Source: Limnochordales bacterium (GTDB lineage: Bacteria > Bacillota > Limnochordia > Limnochordales > DUMU01). Taken from it: 64,000 nucleotides of DNA. The notes beneath the pieces were generated by a model that saw nothing but the letters and a program-made list of their open reading frames with translations, had not been told where the DNA came from and searched no databases. The translations under genes were made by a program, and so were the position numbers. The stretch lies in contig JADBKP010000002.1 in assembly GCA_014896315.1 (NCBI GenBank), positions 103,509-167,508 on the forward strand, given 5' to 3'. This document shows positions 39,699 through 48,585 of this stretch, piece by piece (within the stretch, counting starts at the first letter, position 1; every line of letters starts with the position of its first letter).

Positions 39699-40283
39699 TC
39701 AACTACCACTACTGCCGTCCAGTTTCGCCTGAGCGAGAGGCAGGTACTCCGGCCCGCCCGGATGCAACCGGCTTTCATACAGAACCAATCGATCGGCCCG
39801 CCACGCACCTGCCGGTCCCTCCTCGCTTCCATCCATCAACCTCTGCCAGAGAGAAAGAAAAGCAGGCGACGGACGTGAACCGCGGCGCACCCGCGCCACG
39901 GTAAGATGGGCCGAGAACGGTTCCTCCCGGTCTCCCCAGCCAACCTCCGCCAGCCGGCTATCGAGGTGGGACGCCAACGCCGGCAGCCGCTCTGCCGAGC
40001 TGAGTCCCAACCAGAAAACTTGCGGCCGGGAGAGCGAAGGGAAAACCCCGGCTCCCTTCAAGGAAATGTCAAAGGGCTCAACCTCTCGGCCGGTCTCCTC
40101 AAGAACCTGTTCCAGTGTGGAAAGGAGAGAACGGTCGACCTCCCCCAGAAAACGCAACGTCACATGCAAAAGAGAAGGGTTGACCCACTTGAGCTCATGA
40201 TCCAATTGCCGCCACTTTGCCAGGAATCCGGCCACTCGAACGCGCAGCTGATCATCGAGGGGCAGCGCGATGAAAGTGCGCAC
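39699..40283 (-). CDS. thpR: RNA 2',3'-cyclic phosphodiesterase (2H family)
   Basis: MRTFIALPLDD...LLHVTLRFLGEV (HxTxxF) ... FSAHLTVARVRRG. Confidence 0.92.
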   Translation of the reverse strand: MRTFIALPLDDQLRVRVAGFLAKWRQLDHELKWVNPSLLHVTLRFLGEVDRSLLSTLEQVLEETGREVEPFDISLKGAGVFPSLSRPQVFWLGLSSAERLPALASHLDSRLAEVGWGDREEPFSAHLTVARVRRGSRPSPAFLSLWQRLMDGSEEGPAGAWRADRLVLYESRLHPGGPEYLPLAQAKLDGSSGS

Positions 40284-40289
40284 GGCGGT

Positions 40290-40460
40290 CTACTCCTTTC
40301 CTTCGGCACCTGCCTGCCGATTCCTTGTCTGCTGCCGAGCCACCAGCGCGACTTCCCGTTCAATCTGGTGCAGCCTGCTCCCCAGCCAGGCTACATACGC
40401 AAAAAAAGCGGCGAGACTCAGAAAGAGAGCAACCCACACCCAGCTCAACCCAGAGTTCAC
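40290..40460 (-). CDS. ccmD: CcmD-like small membrane protein
   Basis: GTG at 40460 overlaps ccmC stop; VNSGLSWVWVALFLSLAAFFAYVAWLGSRLHQIEREVALVARQQ, single TM plus basic tail. Confidence 0.65.
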   Translation of the reverse strand: MNSGLSWVWVALFLSLAAFFAYVAWLGSRLHQIEREVALVARQQTRNRQAGAEGKE

Positions 40461-41152
40461 CCCCCGCGTTCGTGAACACGCCGCAACGCTGCTTTCGTCC
40501 GTTCCCAGCGCCTTTCGATCTCTTCCACCCGGAAGGTCAGATACCACAGTATTCCAGCAAGCAGGCTCACCCCGCCTACCATCGCCAGCAGAGCCACCAG
40601 CATCGGCGGAGCAATCTCCACCCTTGTAAGGTGCACTACCTGCGGATGAAGCGAGTACCACCAACGAACGGAGAGAAAGATCACCGGCAGGTCAATCGCC
40701 CCCATCAGGCTCAGTCCGGCAGAAAGGCGCGCGCGTCGCTCCTCTTCGGCGAGACTCCGCCGCAAAAGCAGGTACCCCGTCTCCACCCAGAAAAGGAGCA
40801 GCGTGCTGATGAGCCTGGCATCCCAGACCCAGGCTGCTCCCCAGGTCGGCCGGGCAAACAACATACCAGTTAGCAGTGTGAGTCCCCCAAACAGCCAGGA
40901 GACTGAACCGGTAGCCGCCGCCCGGCGATCCCAATCGATACTCCGCCGCGAGAGGTAAAGCAGGCCGAAGAGGGATTGCAGAGCATACAGAACCAGTCCT
41001 ATCCAGGCAAAGGAGACATGCAGATAGAAAAGACGCTGGACCTCGCCCAGCTGGCGGTCGACAGGAGAAGAAGCAAGGGCCAGGTAGAAAGCGACAGCAA
41101 GGCTGACGAAAGCCGCTGCCAACCCGGAAGCTTTGCGGCGCTCCCGCCACAC
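40457..41152 (-). CDS. ccmC: Heme exporter / cytochrome c biogenesis protein CcmC
   Basis: VQRLFYLHVSFAWIGLVLY...TGMLFARPTWGAAWVWDARLISTLLLFWVETGYL; WGAxWxWD motif. Confidence 0.93.
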   Translation of the reverse strand: MWRERRKASGLAAAFVSLAVAFYLALASSPVDRQLGEVQRLFYLHVSFAWIGLVLYALQSLFGLLYLSRRSIDWDRRAAATGSVSWLFGGLTLLTGMLFARPTWGAAWVWDARLISTLLLFWVETGYLLLRRSLAEEERRARLSAGLSLMGAIDLPVIFLSVRWWYSLHPQVVHLTRVEIAPPMLVALLAMVGGVSLLAGILWYLTFRVEEIERRWERTKAALRRVHERGG

Positions 41153-41158
41153 CTTTCC

Positions 41159-41839
41159 TTACCCCTCCTCGACCAGGGCCCCGAAGATCAGCCACCCAAA
41201 GGCAAGCATAACACCATCATACACGACAAGGAGACGCCACCACGGCCCGGTGTGAAGGAGGCTGCCGGTCGTCAACGCGGTGCGCGCCAGCTCTGTTCCT
41301 GCCACCAGTACCGGCGCGGCCAGCGGCAGAAAAACCAGGGGAAAGAGCTGCTCCCGCCCCCGTGCGTGAACTGCCAGATAGGCAAGGAGTATACCGGCCG
41401 CCGTCACTCCCAGAAGCCCGAGGGCCACGGAAGCGACCAGCGTGAAAGGTCCGGGGGGCCAACCATCCCCTAGCAGAAAGAGGAGCAGGAGAACCAGCAA
41501 CAGGGCAGGCGGCAGAGTACGCGCCCACTGTACCAGGGTGCGGGCAAGGAAGATATTCCCCGGATCGACCGGGGCATGCAAGAGACCGCGGATCGCCCCA
41601 TCTTCCAGCTCGAGCTGCACGCCCTGCCAGATAGACCAGCCGCTGCCAACCGCCACCGCGGTCCACATGAGCCCGGCAAGCAGGGACGACTGGCGCAACG
41701 TATCCGGGCCGGCTACCAAACCGAGCAGCAAGAGTATGACAAGGCTCATAAACAAGAAAGACAAGCTTCCCGCCCGCGCCCGCCGCGCCAACCAGCTGTC
41801 CCGCTGCCAGATCACGGCCAACAGAACCCGGAAACTCAC
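41159..41839 (-). CDS. ccmB: Heme exporter CcmB
   Basis: Six-TM-like protein; LELEDGAIRGLLHAPVDPGNIFLARTL...FLPLAAPVLVAGTELAR; between ccmA and ccmC. Confidence 0.88.
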   Translation of the reverse strand: MSFRVLLAVIWQRDSWLARRARAGSLSFLFMSLVILLLLGLVAGPDTLRQSSLLAGLMWTAVAVGSGWSIWQGVQLELEDGAIRGLLHAPVDPGNIFLARTLVQWARTLPPALLLVLLLLFLLGDGWPPGPFTLVASVALGLLGVTAAGILLAYLAVHARGREQLFPLVFLPLAAPVLVAGTELARTALTTGSLLHTGPWWRLLVVYDGVMLAFGWLIFGALVEEG

Positions 41840-42663
41840 ACTTTCTCCTCCTCATCACCGTTACTCTCGCCCACACCGCCGCCCGAATCGGCGATGAGCC
41901 GGCCGGACCGTATTCTCACCTGCCGGTCCGCCAGGACTGTCAACGGGCCCGGACGGGCCGCCGTCAACAGGATGCTTTGCTGGCGCGGTCGCTCTGCCAA
42001 CCTGGTCGCCAACCAGTCGATGCCAGCCGTGTCTAGAGTAGCTTCCGGTTCGTCCAGCAGCAACAGAGGGAGGTCACGCAAGAACAGCCTGGCCAGGGCC
42101 ACCCGCCGTCGCATACCCCGGGAAAGCCGACGCACCGGCTCGTGAGCCATCAGGATTAAACCCAGCTCTTCCAGCAACATCTCCGTGCGCAACCTGGCCT
42201 GGCCATGGTCAAGGCCCATGAGGCGACCGTAGAAGTACAGGTTCTCCCAGGGAGAAAGATCTACGTAAAGGTAGTCTTCATGGGCCAGCATCCCCACAAG
42301 GCCCGCACCACCTCCCAGGCCTCCCCCCCTCCGGCCGTAGGTGCCGCGACGATCACCGCTACGACCAACGAGGTCTGGGCCACCGCCGCTGTCGAAGACC
42401 AGCGTCCCGTTGCGCCAGACCTCACCCCGGGATGGTCGCCACACTCCCCCCGCCACCCGCAGCAGGCTGCTCTTGCCGGCGCCGTTCGGCCCGAGGACCA
42501 GTACGAGCTCGCCCGGGTCGAGCCACAGGTTCACATTCTCGAGAATCTCGACGCCTGACCGTTCCAGGAAGACTCCTCGCAGCAGAAGAGCAGGAGCATC
42601 GTCAGTGCTTCTCGCGCTCCCCTCATATCTGTTAAGTCCCTGACTCTTCGCCACCCTTCTCAT
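41836..42663 (-). CDS. ccmA: Heme exporter ATPase CcmA (ABC)
   Basis: LVLVLGPNGAGKSSLLRVAGGVWRPSRGEVWRNG...HEDYLYVDLSPWENLYFYGRLMGL...VRRLSRGMRRRVALARLFLRDLPLLLLDEPEATLD. Confidence 0.9.
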   Translation of the reverse strand: MRRVAKSQGLNRYEGSARSTDDAPALLLRGVFLERSGVEILENVNLWLDPGELVLVLGPNGAGKSSLLRVAGGVWRPSRGEVWRNGTLVFDSGGGPDLVGRSGDRRGTYGRRGGGLGGGAGLVGMLAHEDYLYVDLSPWENLYFYGRLMGLDHGQARLRTEMLLEELGLILMAHEPVRRLSRGMRRRVALARLFLRDLPLLLLDEPEATLDTAGIDWLATRLAERPRQQSILLTAARPGPLTVLADRQVRIRSGRLIADSGGGVGESNGDEEEKV

Positions 42664-43051
42664 CCTCTTCCAGGTCCGGAATGTATCGGGACGGGCACTC
42701 CACCAGTATCCTCTCGGCCCGGAGAACGCCGTCGGCCGCCAGCCGTCCCTCCGCCACGAGCTGGTCGCCTAGCTCGATCTTTGTGGGAAGCTCCCCCCGG
42801 TAATGAGCGACCAGTTCGGCCCCGCCGTCACGCAGGACCATCACTATCAAGCCGGACCGGCTGTCCTCACGGTGGCTGAGATTCTGGGCCACCAACTCGC
42901 CGCGAACCCTCACCAGTCGCTCCTGCCAGCGCTCCGGGGTCGCAACCAACTGACTTACGCTCATATACGGCACACTCTGCCAGCCGGTTGCCACCAGGTA
43001 TAGTAGCGCTACCACCATGAAGACGAGGACCACCCAACGCTTTGTCTCCAT
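42632..43051 (-). CDS. ccmE: Cytochrome c maturation protein CcmE, CxxxY variant
   Basis: N-terminal TM, OB-fold (VRVRGELVAQNLSHREDSRSGLIVMVLRDGGAELVAHYRGELPTKIELGDQLVAEGRL), heme-site region ILVECPSRYIPD. Confidence 0.85.
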   Translation of the reverse strand: METKRWVVLVFMVVALLYLVATGWQSVPYMSVSQLVATPERWQERLVRVRGELVAQNLSHREDSRSGLIVMVLRDGGAELVAHYRGELPTKIELGDQLVAEGRLAADGVLRAERILVECPSRYIPDLEEDEKGGEESGT

Positions 43052-43088
43052 CTAAGGCTCCTCACATCACATACTCTTGCCGTGCCGT

Positions 43089-43769
43089 TCAATTTGGCAG
43101 GAGATCGAGCCGGCGGGCTTCCCGCAAGAGCTCGGCAGTATTGTGAGCTCTTAACTTGTTCATGATGTTCCCCCGATGCGTTTGAACCGTCTTCTCGCTG
43201 ATCGAGAGCAACCTGGCGATCTCCCGGTTGGTGTACCCTTCGGCGATCAGCTGCAACACCTCCCGCTCCCGCTCGCTCAGGGGGGAGGGAGGTACCGGCG
43301 GTTCATTCTGCGCGTGCAAAGAACGGCGCAAGACATAACCGGTGGCCATCTCCGGGTCGAGTGCCACCTCGCCCCGGCAGACCCGCCTGATGGCGGCGAC
43401 CAGATCAAGGGCGGCCGCCTTCTTCAATACGTAGCCGGATGCTCCCGAGCGCAGCATCTCTTCCATGTACTCGTCCTTTTCATGAACTGTCAGCGCCAGC
43501 ACCCGGACTCCGGGAAGCTTCGCCCGCAACTGGCGGGTAACCTCAATGCCATTCATATCCGGCAGGCCAATGTCCATAACCACTACGTCTGGAGCGACCT
43601 CTTCCGCCAGGCGCAGCGCGGTCTTACCATCTGCTGCCTCACCCACCACTTCCAGGTCGGGTTCCTCTCGCAGCAGGGCTGCGACCCCCTCACGTACCAA
43701 AGCATGGTCGTCTACAACCAGCACCCGGAGTGGTTGCGACGTTCTCTCCACCGACTTTCCCCCTTTCAC
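43089..43769 (-). CDS. NarL/LuxR-type response regulator
   Basis: LRVLVVDDHALVREGVAALLREEP...DVVVMDIGLPDMNG...LSEREREVLQLIAEGYTNREIARLLSISEKTVQTHRGNIMNKL. Confidence 0.95.
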   Translation of the reverse strand: MKGGKSVERTSQPLRVLVVDDHALVREGVAALLREEPDLEVVGEAADGKTALRLAEEVAPDVVVMDIGLPDMNGIEVTRQLRAKLPGVRVLALTVHEKDEYMEEMLRSGASGYVLKKAAALDLVAAIRRVCRGEVALDPEMATGYVLRRSLHAQNEPPVPPSPLSEREREVLQLIAEGYTNREIARLLSISEKTVQTHRGNIMNKLRAHNTAELLREARRLDLLPN

Positions 43770-43817
43770 GCGATCTCCTTCCAGATCGCCAGCAATAGAT
43801 CATGTCTGCTTGACCCC

Positions 43818-45161
43818 TCACTCCTTGTCCGCAACCCTATCGTAGGGCAATACTACGGTCACGCGGCAGCCGCTGCCCGGGTGAGAATCGATAATCAGCG
43901 TGCCACCGATCAGACCGACCCGCTCCTCCATTCCCAGGATTCCAAGCGCCTGGGTGTTCTGCCGCCGCGTGCGCCAAACGGTCTCGGTGTCAAACCCGCG
44001 CCCGTTATCTATCACTTCCATGCGCAGCTGCTGCCCTTCTCGCTGGAAACGAAGCCAAACCCGGGTGGCCCGGGCATGCCGGATGACATTGCGCACCGCC
44101 TCCTGCAACACCCGGTAGAGCTCGGTTTCTGTCTCCCGGGGCAGGCGGGGCCAGGCGGGGTCAGCAGTGACAGACGGCTCGACCCCTGTCTCCCGGCAGG
44201 CAGCCCGGACAAAAGAGGCTGAAGCAGCCACCAGACCGAGATCATCGAGGAGTGCCGGTCGCAGGTCGAAGCCCAGCCGGTGAACTCCCTGCAGCGCCCG
44301 GTCAGCCAGCTCCCGCAAACGAGCCAGGGATTCGCAAAGCTCGCCACCCAGCTCGCCCGCGACCTTCTCCTTGATGCGCCCCTGCAGCAAATCCAGGCGC
44401 ATAATAAAGGCGCTCAGCAACTGCCCGGTCTCGTCGTGCAGTTCACGGGCGATCCTTTCCCGTTCTTCCTCCTGGCTGGCCACCACCTGGTGGAGGAGTC
44501 GGCGGTGTAACTCGTCGCGATGGCGTTCAGCTTCGAGCAGCCGCCGTTGTCTCTCCTCCGCCAGCCCGGACAGATAGGCGGAGAGCACGGCAAAGCCGCC
44601 TGTGAGCACAAGCACAAGCGCAACTGCACCTGCCACCTGCCCGGGGCTTCGCCGATCCGGCCCGAAGTGACGCCAGATATCAGCCACATGAAAACCCGGA
44701 AGCACTCCCGCCGCCTCGAGGAACAACATCAGGAGCAAGAAGATGAAACTGAAAAGGGCGGACAAATAGCTCAAGCGGCGGCCGAGAAGCGCCCCTGCCG
44801 CCAGGATAATCATACCGTAGCCGAAAAGCAGCGGGCTCTCCCTTCCGCCGGTCAGGTAAACCAGACCAGTCAAGCCGGCCGTATCCAGGAATATCTCCAA
44901 TACGGCCAATTCCTGTAACCGGACGCCCCGGCGAAACCAGAGAAGCCAGATGGTGTTAGCGATCAGGCCGAGCGCAACCAGGACCGTAAGGAGAAAAGCA
45001 GGATAAAAGCCGATGATCCACGGGTAGGTCGTTACCACCGCCAGGACCAGCAGCGCAAGCGCCCCCAGGACAAACCAGCGCAGGTTGGTGTAGACGGCGA
45101 TCCCGGAGGGCTCACGCTCTCGTGACGCATGGTGGGGGTCTCTCTCCGTCTCCATGCTCAC
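43818..45161 (-). CDS. Membrane sensor histidine kinase (HisKA_3/NarX type)
   Basis: Multi-TM N-terminus; EERERIARELHDETGQLLSAFIMRLDLL; HATPase motif VIDNGRGFD. Confidence 0.93.
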   Translation of the reverse strand: MSMETERDPHHASREREPSGIAVYTNLRWFVLGALALLVLAVVTTYPWIIGFYPAFLLTVLVALGLIANTIWLLWFRRGVRLQELAVLEIFLDTAGLTGLVYLTGGRESPLLFGYGMIILAAGALLGRRLSYLSALFSFIFLLLMLFLEAAGVLPGFHVADIWRHFGPDRRSPGQVAGAVALVLVLTGGFAVLSAYLSGLAEERQRRLLEAERHRDELHRRLLHQVVASQEEERERIARELHDETGQLLSAFIMRLDLLQGRIKEKVAGELGGELCESLARLRELADRALQGVHRLGFDLRPALLDDLGLVAASASFVRAACRETGVEPSVTADPAWPRLPRETETELYRVLQEAVRNVIRHARATRVWLRFQREGQQLRMEVIDNGRGFDTETVWRTRRQNTQALGILGMEERVGLIGGTLIIDSHPGSGCRVTVVLPYDRVADKE

Positions 45162-45826
45162 TCACCTGCCAAACGGTGGCGGACGGCAAACGCCGCCGCC
45201 TCCGCCCGGTTGTTCAACCCCAGCTTGTTGAGAATGCTGCTTACGTAGTTGCGGACCGTCTTCTCGGAAAGCCGCAGCCGGGCTGCTATCTCCCGGTTGG
45301 TCAACCCGGAGGCTATCAGCTGCAGAATCCTGCGTTCGTGGGGAGTTAGTTCGGAAAGCAGCTGGCTTTCCCCGGCAGGGGCGCCGGCCATGCCCTCCCG
45401 CAGGTGCGCCAGAAGACGAGTGGTAACTTCAGGGGCAAGAAACGAGTTGCCGGCAGCTACCGCCCGCACGGCCTCCACCAGCTGGCTGCTGCCTATCTGC
45501 TTGAGAAGGTAGCCGCTTGCGCCCGCCCGCACCGCCCCCATGATCTCCTCGTCGTCGGCAAAGGAGGTCAGTATAACCACCGCCACTTGGGGATGCTCCT
45601 GCTTGATCCGCCGGCAGGTTTCCAGCCCGCTCATCCCCGGCAGCCGCAGGTCGAGCAAGACCACCTGCGGTTTGAGCTCCGCGATCCGGGCGAGCGCCTC
45701 TTCCCCCGAACCCGCTTCCCCCACAACGCGGATATCATCCGTCCGGGAGAGGACGGAACGCAGACCTACCCGCACCAGCTCATGGTCATCGACGATCAGG
45801 ACTGTGACTGGCGGCTTGCCGCTCAT
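45158..45826 (-). CDS. NarL/LuxR-type response regulator
   Basis: VTVLIVDDHELVRVGLRSVLSRTDD...QVVLLDLRLPGMSG...LTPHERRILQLIASGLTNREIAARLRLSEKTVRNYVSSILNKLGLNNRAEAAAFAVRH. Confidence 0.95.
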   Translation of the reverse strand: MSGKPPVTVLIVDDHELVRVGLRSVLSRTDDIRVVGEAGSGEEALARIAELKPQVVLLDLRLPGMSGLETCRRIKQEHPQVAVVILTSFADDEEIMGAVRAGASGYLLKQIGSSQLVEAVRAVAAGNSFLAPEVTTRLLAHLREGMAGAPAGESQLLSELTPHERRILQLIASGLTNREIAARLRLSEKTVRNYVSSILNKLGLNNRAEAAAFAVRHRLAGE

Positions 45827-47325
45827 TCCCCGTACACCGCCCCATCTCCGCCCGCAACTCCGGCCGCGCCCTGACGGTACGGAAATGTCACCCGGACCGC
45901 CGCACCCCGGCCCGGCGCACTCTCAAACCGGAACTCGCCTCCCAAAAGGCGCGCCCGCTCTCTCATGGTGCGCAACCCAAGCCCTCGCTCTGCCGCTCGC
46001 CGGCCGAGAAGGGTTTCCGGCGCTACTCCCCGGCCATTGTCTCTTATTTCGAGGCGGGCCCGGCCTCTTCTGTCTGCCACCAATTCTACAACCACCTCAG
46101 ATGCCCGCCCGTGCTCGCACCCGTTGCGGATCGCCTCCCGGGCGATCTGCACAAGCTCCCGGCGGATAGAGCCCGGCAGCTCATGCCACAACCGGAGATC
46201 AACATCCAGTTGTAGTTGAACCGGGAAACTCTGCTCGAATTCGGCCGCCAGCTCCTCCCAAGCCAGCCGCGGTTCGTCTTCGCTTTCACCCCGGTACAAA
46301 CCTGCCACGTGAGCGCGAATCTCCTGGCTGATGCGACCTAGCCTTGCCACCAGTTCATCCACCTGACGCCGCTGCGGCTCAAGCTCCGGCAGCGTCAGAT
46401 CAGCTTTCAGGCTCTCAAGCCCCAGCCCGACGCTGAAGAGGGACTGGAGCACCCCATCGTGCAACTCCCGGGCAATTCGCGACCTTTCCTGGACGACCGC
46501 ACGCAGGCGGCGGCGTTCCTCATCGCGCCGCTCCGATTCCACATCGTAAAGCTCCAGCAGCCGCACCATGGACCACGCCAGCACCAACCCCAGCCCCGCC
46601 CGGACCATCTCGACCGGAACGAGCGTTACTTTGAAGAACCAGGTGGAATTCCAGACCCGGGCCGGCCAGATAGGTGCAGCATCCACCAGGAGCCCGCCAA
46701 CAATTACATAAAGGAAGAGCGCCCGGCCTCCCCGGTCCGTATGAATTGTCAGATGCTCCATTCCCGCCCGCCGCAGACTCTCACGCTGGCGGATAAGTCC
46801 GAGGCCGGATACGACCGCTCCCGGCACTCCCAGAAGGTAGCGGGCCAGCGCTTCGGCGATGCGCGGCCAGGCAGGGTCGGCCGAAGCAGCCAGACCCCGG
46901 AAGTGAGCCCCCAGAAACAGGCTGAGCAGTGTCCAGCCAGCCAGGAGCAGCAACGGCAGCATAGGCAAGAGTCGGCGCGTACGTACCGGGCCGGGCCACA
47001 GTTTCAGCCCGAAACTGAAGAGGAGGGCAAAGGCGGCGGGAAAGAGCGCTGCATCCACCAGCCATAGAGCTTCACTGACAGGTGGAGGTAGGAACGCGGC
47101 CTGGATGGGGATGAAAACCTTACCCCAGATGGCGACCGCGTAGATCACGCCAAACAGGCCGAGAAACCGCAGATGGTGAGCCAGAGGAAGCTGGCTGGGA
47201 CGACGGGACTCAAGTAAGAGGGAGAAGCCCATGAGTAAGAAGGCGAGGGCGTAGGCAAAGTGGATGACTACCTGATTGGCCGTTAGCAATGCCTGCCAGG
47301 ATAACAGCGCCTCCCGCACCGTCAC
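45823..47325 (-). CDS. Multi-TM sensor histidine kinase (HisKA_3 type)
   Basis: ~7 TM N-terminus; RSRIARELHDGVLQSLFSVGLGLESLKADL; EIRDNGRGVAPETL. Confidence 0.93.
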   Translation of the reverse strand: MTVREALLSWQALLTANQVVIHFAYALAFLLMGFSLLLESRRPSQLPLAHHLRFLGLFGVIYAVAIWGKVFIPIQAAFLPPPVSEALWLVDAALFPAAFALLFSFGLKLWPGPVRTRRLLPMLPLLLLAGWTLLSLFLGAHFRGLAASADPAWPRIAEALARYLLGVPGAVVSGLGLIRQRESLRRAGMEHLTIHTDRGGRALFLYVIVGGLLVDAAPIWPARVWNSTWFFKVTLVPVEMVRAGLGLVLAWSMVRLLELYDVESERRDEERRRLRAVVQERSRIARELHDGVLQSLFSVGLGLESLKADLTLPELEPQRRQVDELVARLGRISQEIRAHVAGLYRGESEDEPRLAWEELAAEFEQSFPVQLQLDVDLRLWHELPGSIRRELVQIAREAIRNGCEHGRASEVVVELVADRRGRARLEIRDNGRGVAPETLLGRRAAERGLGLRTMRERARLLGGEFRFESAPGRGAAVRVTFPYRQGAAGVAGGDGAVYGE

Positions 47326-48560
47326 CGCCCCGCCTCCTCGGCCAGCAACCGGCGGCGCAGCGCATCCAATGCGGCAGCAGTCGTCCGGCGCTGAACGGTT
47401 CGCCGGTCGCCCCGGAAGAGATGACGCTGGCAGAGTGTGACGTTATCGGGACCTGATACAGCAATATACACCAGACCCACCGGCTTCTCCGCAGTACCCC
47501 CTCCCGGTCCGGCGATGCCTGTGGTGGCAACCGCCCACTCCACACCGGCAGCGCGCCGCGCCCCTTCCGCCATCGCCCGCGCCACAGGTTCGCTGACCGC
47601 GCCGTAGGTGACCAGCAACGCTGCGGGCACGCCCAGGCACTCCTGCTTGGCACGGTTGCTATAGGTGACGTAACCCCGTTCGAAGTAATCTGAACTACCC
47701 GGCACACTGGTTAGATAGTGTGCGATCATACCTCCTGTGCAACTCTCGGCAACCGCCAAACGCTCACCCCGCCGCCGGAGCAACTCTCCCACTACCGATT
47801 CCAGCCGGTCGGCGTCGGCTCCGTAGATCCACTCACCGAGGCGCCGGCGAATCTCCGCCTCGACCGGGGCGATGAGTGCTTCAGCCTTGCTCCTATCAGC
47901 TGCTTTTGCTGTCAAGCGCAAGCGGCATTCTCCATCGCCCGCATAAGGGGCAACCGTAGGGTTAACGCTTCCTTCTACCAGGTCACGCACCCGGGCTTCC
48001 ATGGCCGCCTCCCCAATGCCGACCAGACGTATGGTCCGGGAGAGGATCACTCCTGTCTCGCCCGTCTCCTCCAGCCGCTTTTGCAGTCGAGGAAGCACCT
48101 CCTGCCTCCACATGGCCTCAAGCTCTGCCGGCGGTCCGGGCAGGGCCACGAAGATCACCCGTTTCGCTTCGGCGAAAGGCAAGCCGAAAAGCTCGCGAAG
48201 CACAGGTTCGGGCCGGATGTCGGCCTCGACCCAAAGACCCGGGGCGGTACCGACCGGGTTGGCCAGCGCATAGGGGGCGACCGGGTCAGCTGCGAGCGTG
48301 CGACCCACAACGGCGGCGATGGCCGCCCGGGTCAGATCATCGGCCGTCGGACCAAGCCCTCCGCTCGCGATGACCAGATCGGCCCGGGCCGCAGCCAACC
48401 GCAGGGCGGCCGCGATCCGGCCCAGGTTATCACCTACCGTCTGCCGGAAACGGCAGCCGATGCCCAGATCGGCTAGCTGGTTCGCAAGGAAGACCGCATT
48501 GGTGTCGGCAATCTCGCCCAGCAGCAGCTCAGTTCCGACAGAGATTATCTCTGCTTCCAC
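47322..48560 (-). CDS. cinA: Competence/damage-inducible protein CinA
   Basis: VEAEIISVGTELLLGEIADTNAVFLANQLADLGI...ASGGLGPTADDLTR...LAVAESCTGGMIAHYLTSVPGSSDYFERGYVTYSN...TTGIAGPGGGT. Confidence 0.96.
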   Translation of the reverse strand: MEAEIISVGTELLLGEIADTNAVFLANQLADLGIGCRFRQTVGDNLGRIAAALRLAAARADLVIASGGLGPTADDLTRAAIAAVVGRTLAADPVAPYALANPVGTAPGLWVEADIRPEPVLRELFGLPFAEAKRVIFVALPGPPAELEAMWRQEVLPRLQKRLEETGETGVILSRTIRLVGIGEAAMEARVRDLVEGSVNPTVAPYAGDGECRLRLTAKAADRSKAEALIAPVEAEIRRRLGEWIYGADADRLESVVGELLRRRGERLAVAESCTGGMIAHYLTSVPGSSDYFERGYVTYSNRAKQECLGVPAALLVTYGAVSEPVARAMAEGARRAAGVEWAVATTGIAGPGGGTAEKPVGLVYIAVSGPDNVTLCQRHLFRGDRRTVQRRTTAAALDALRRRLLAEEAGR

Positions 48561-48585
48561 GACCGACTCCGCCTCCTGTTGCGCC

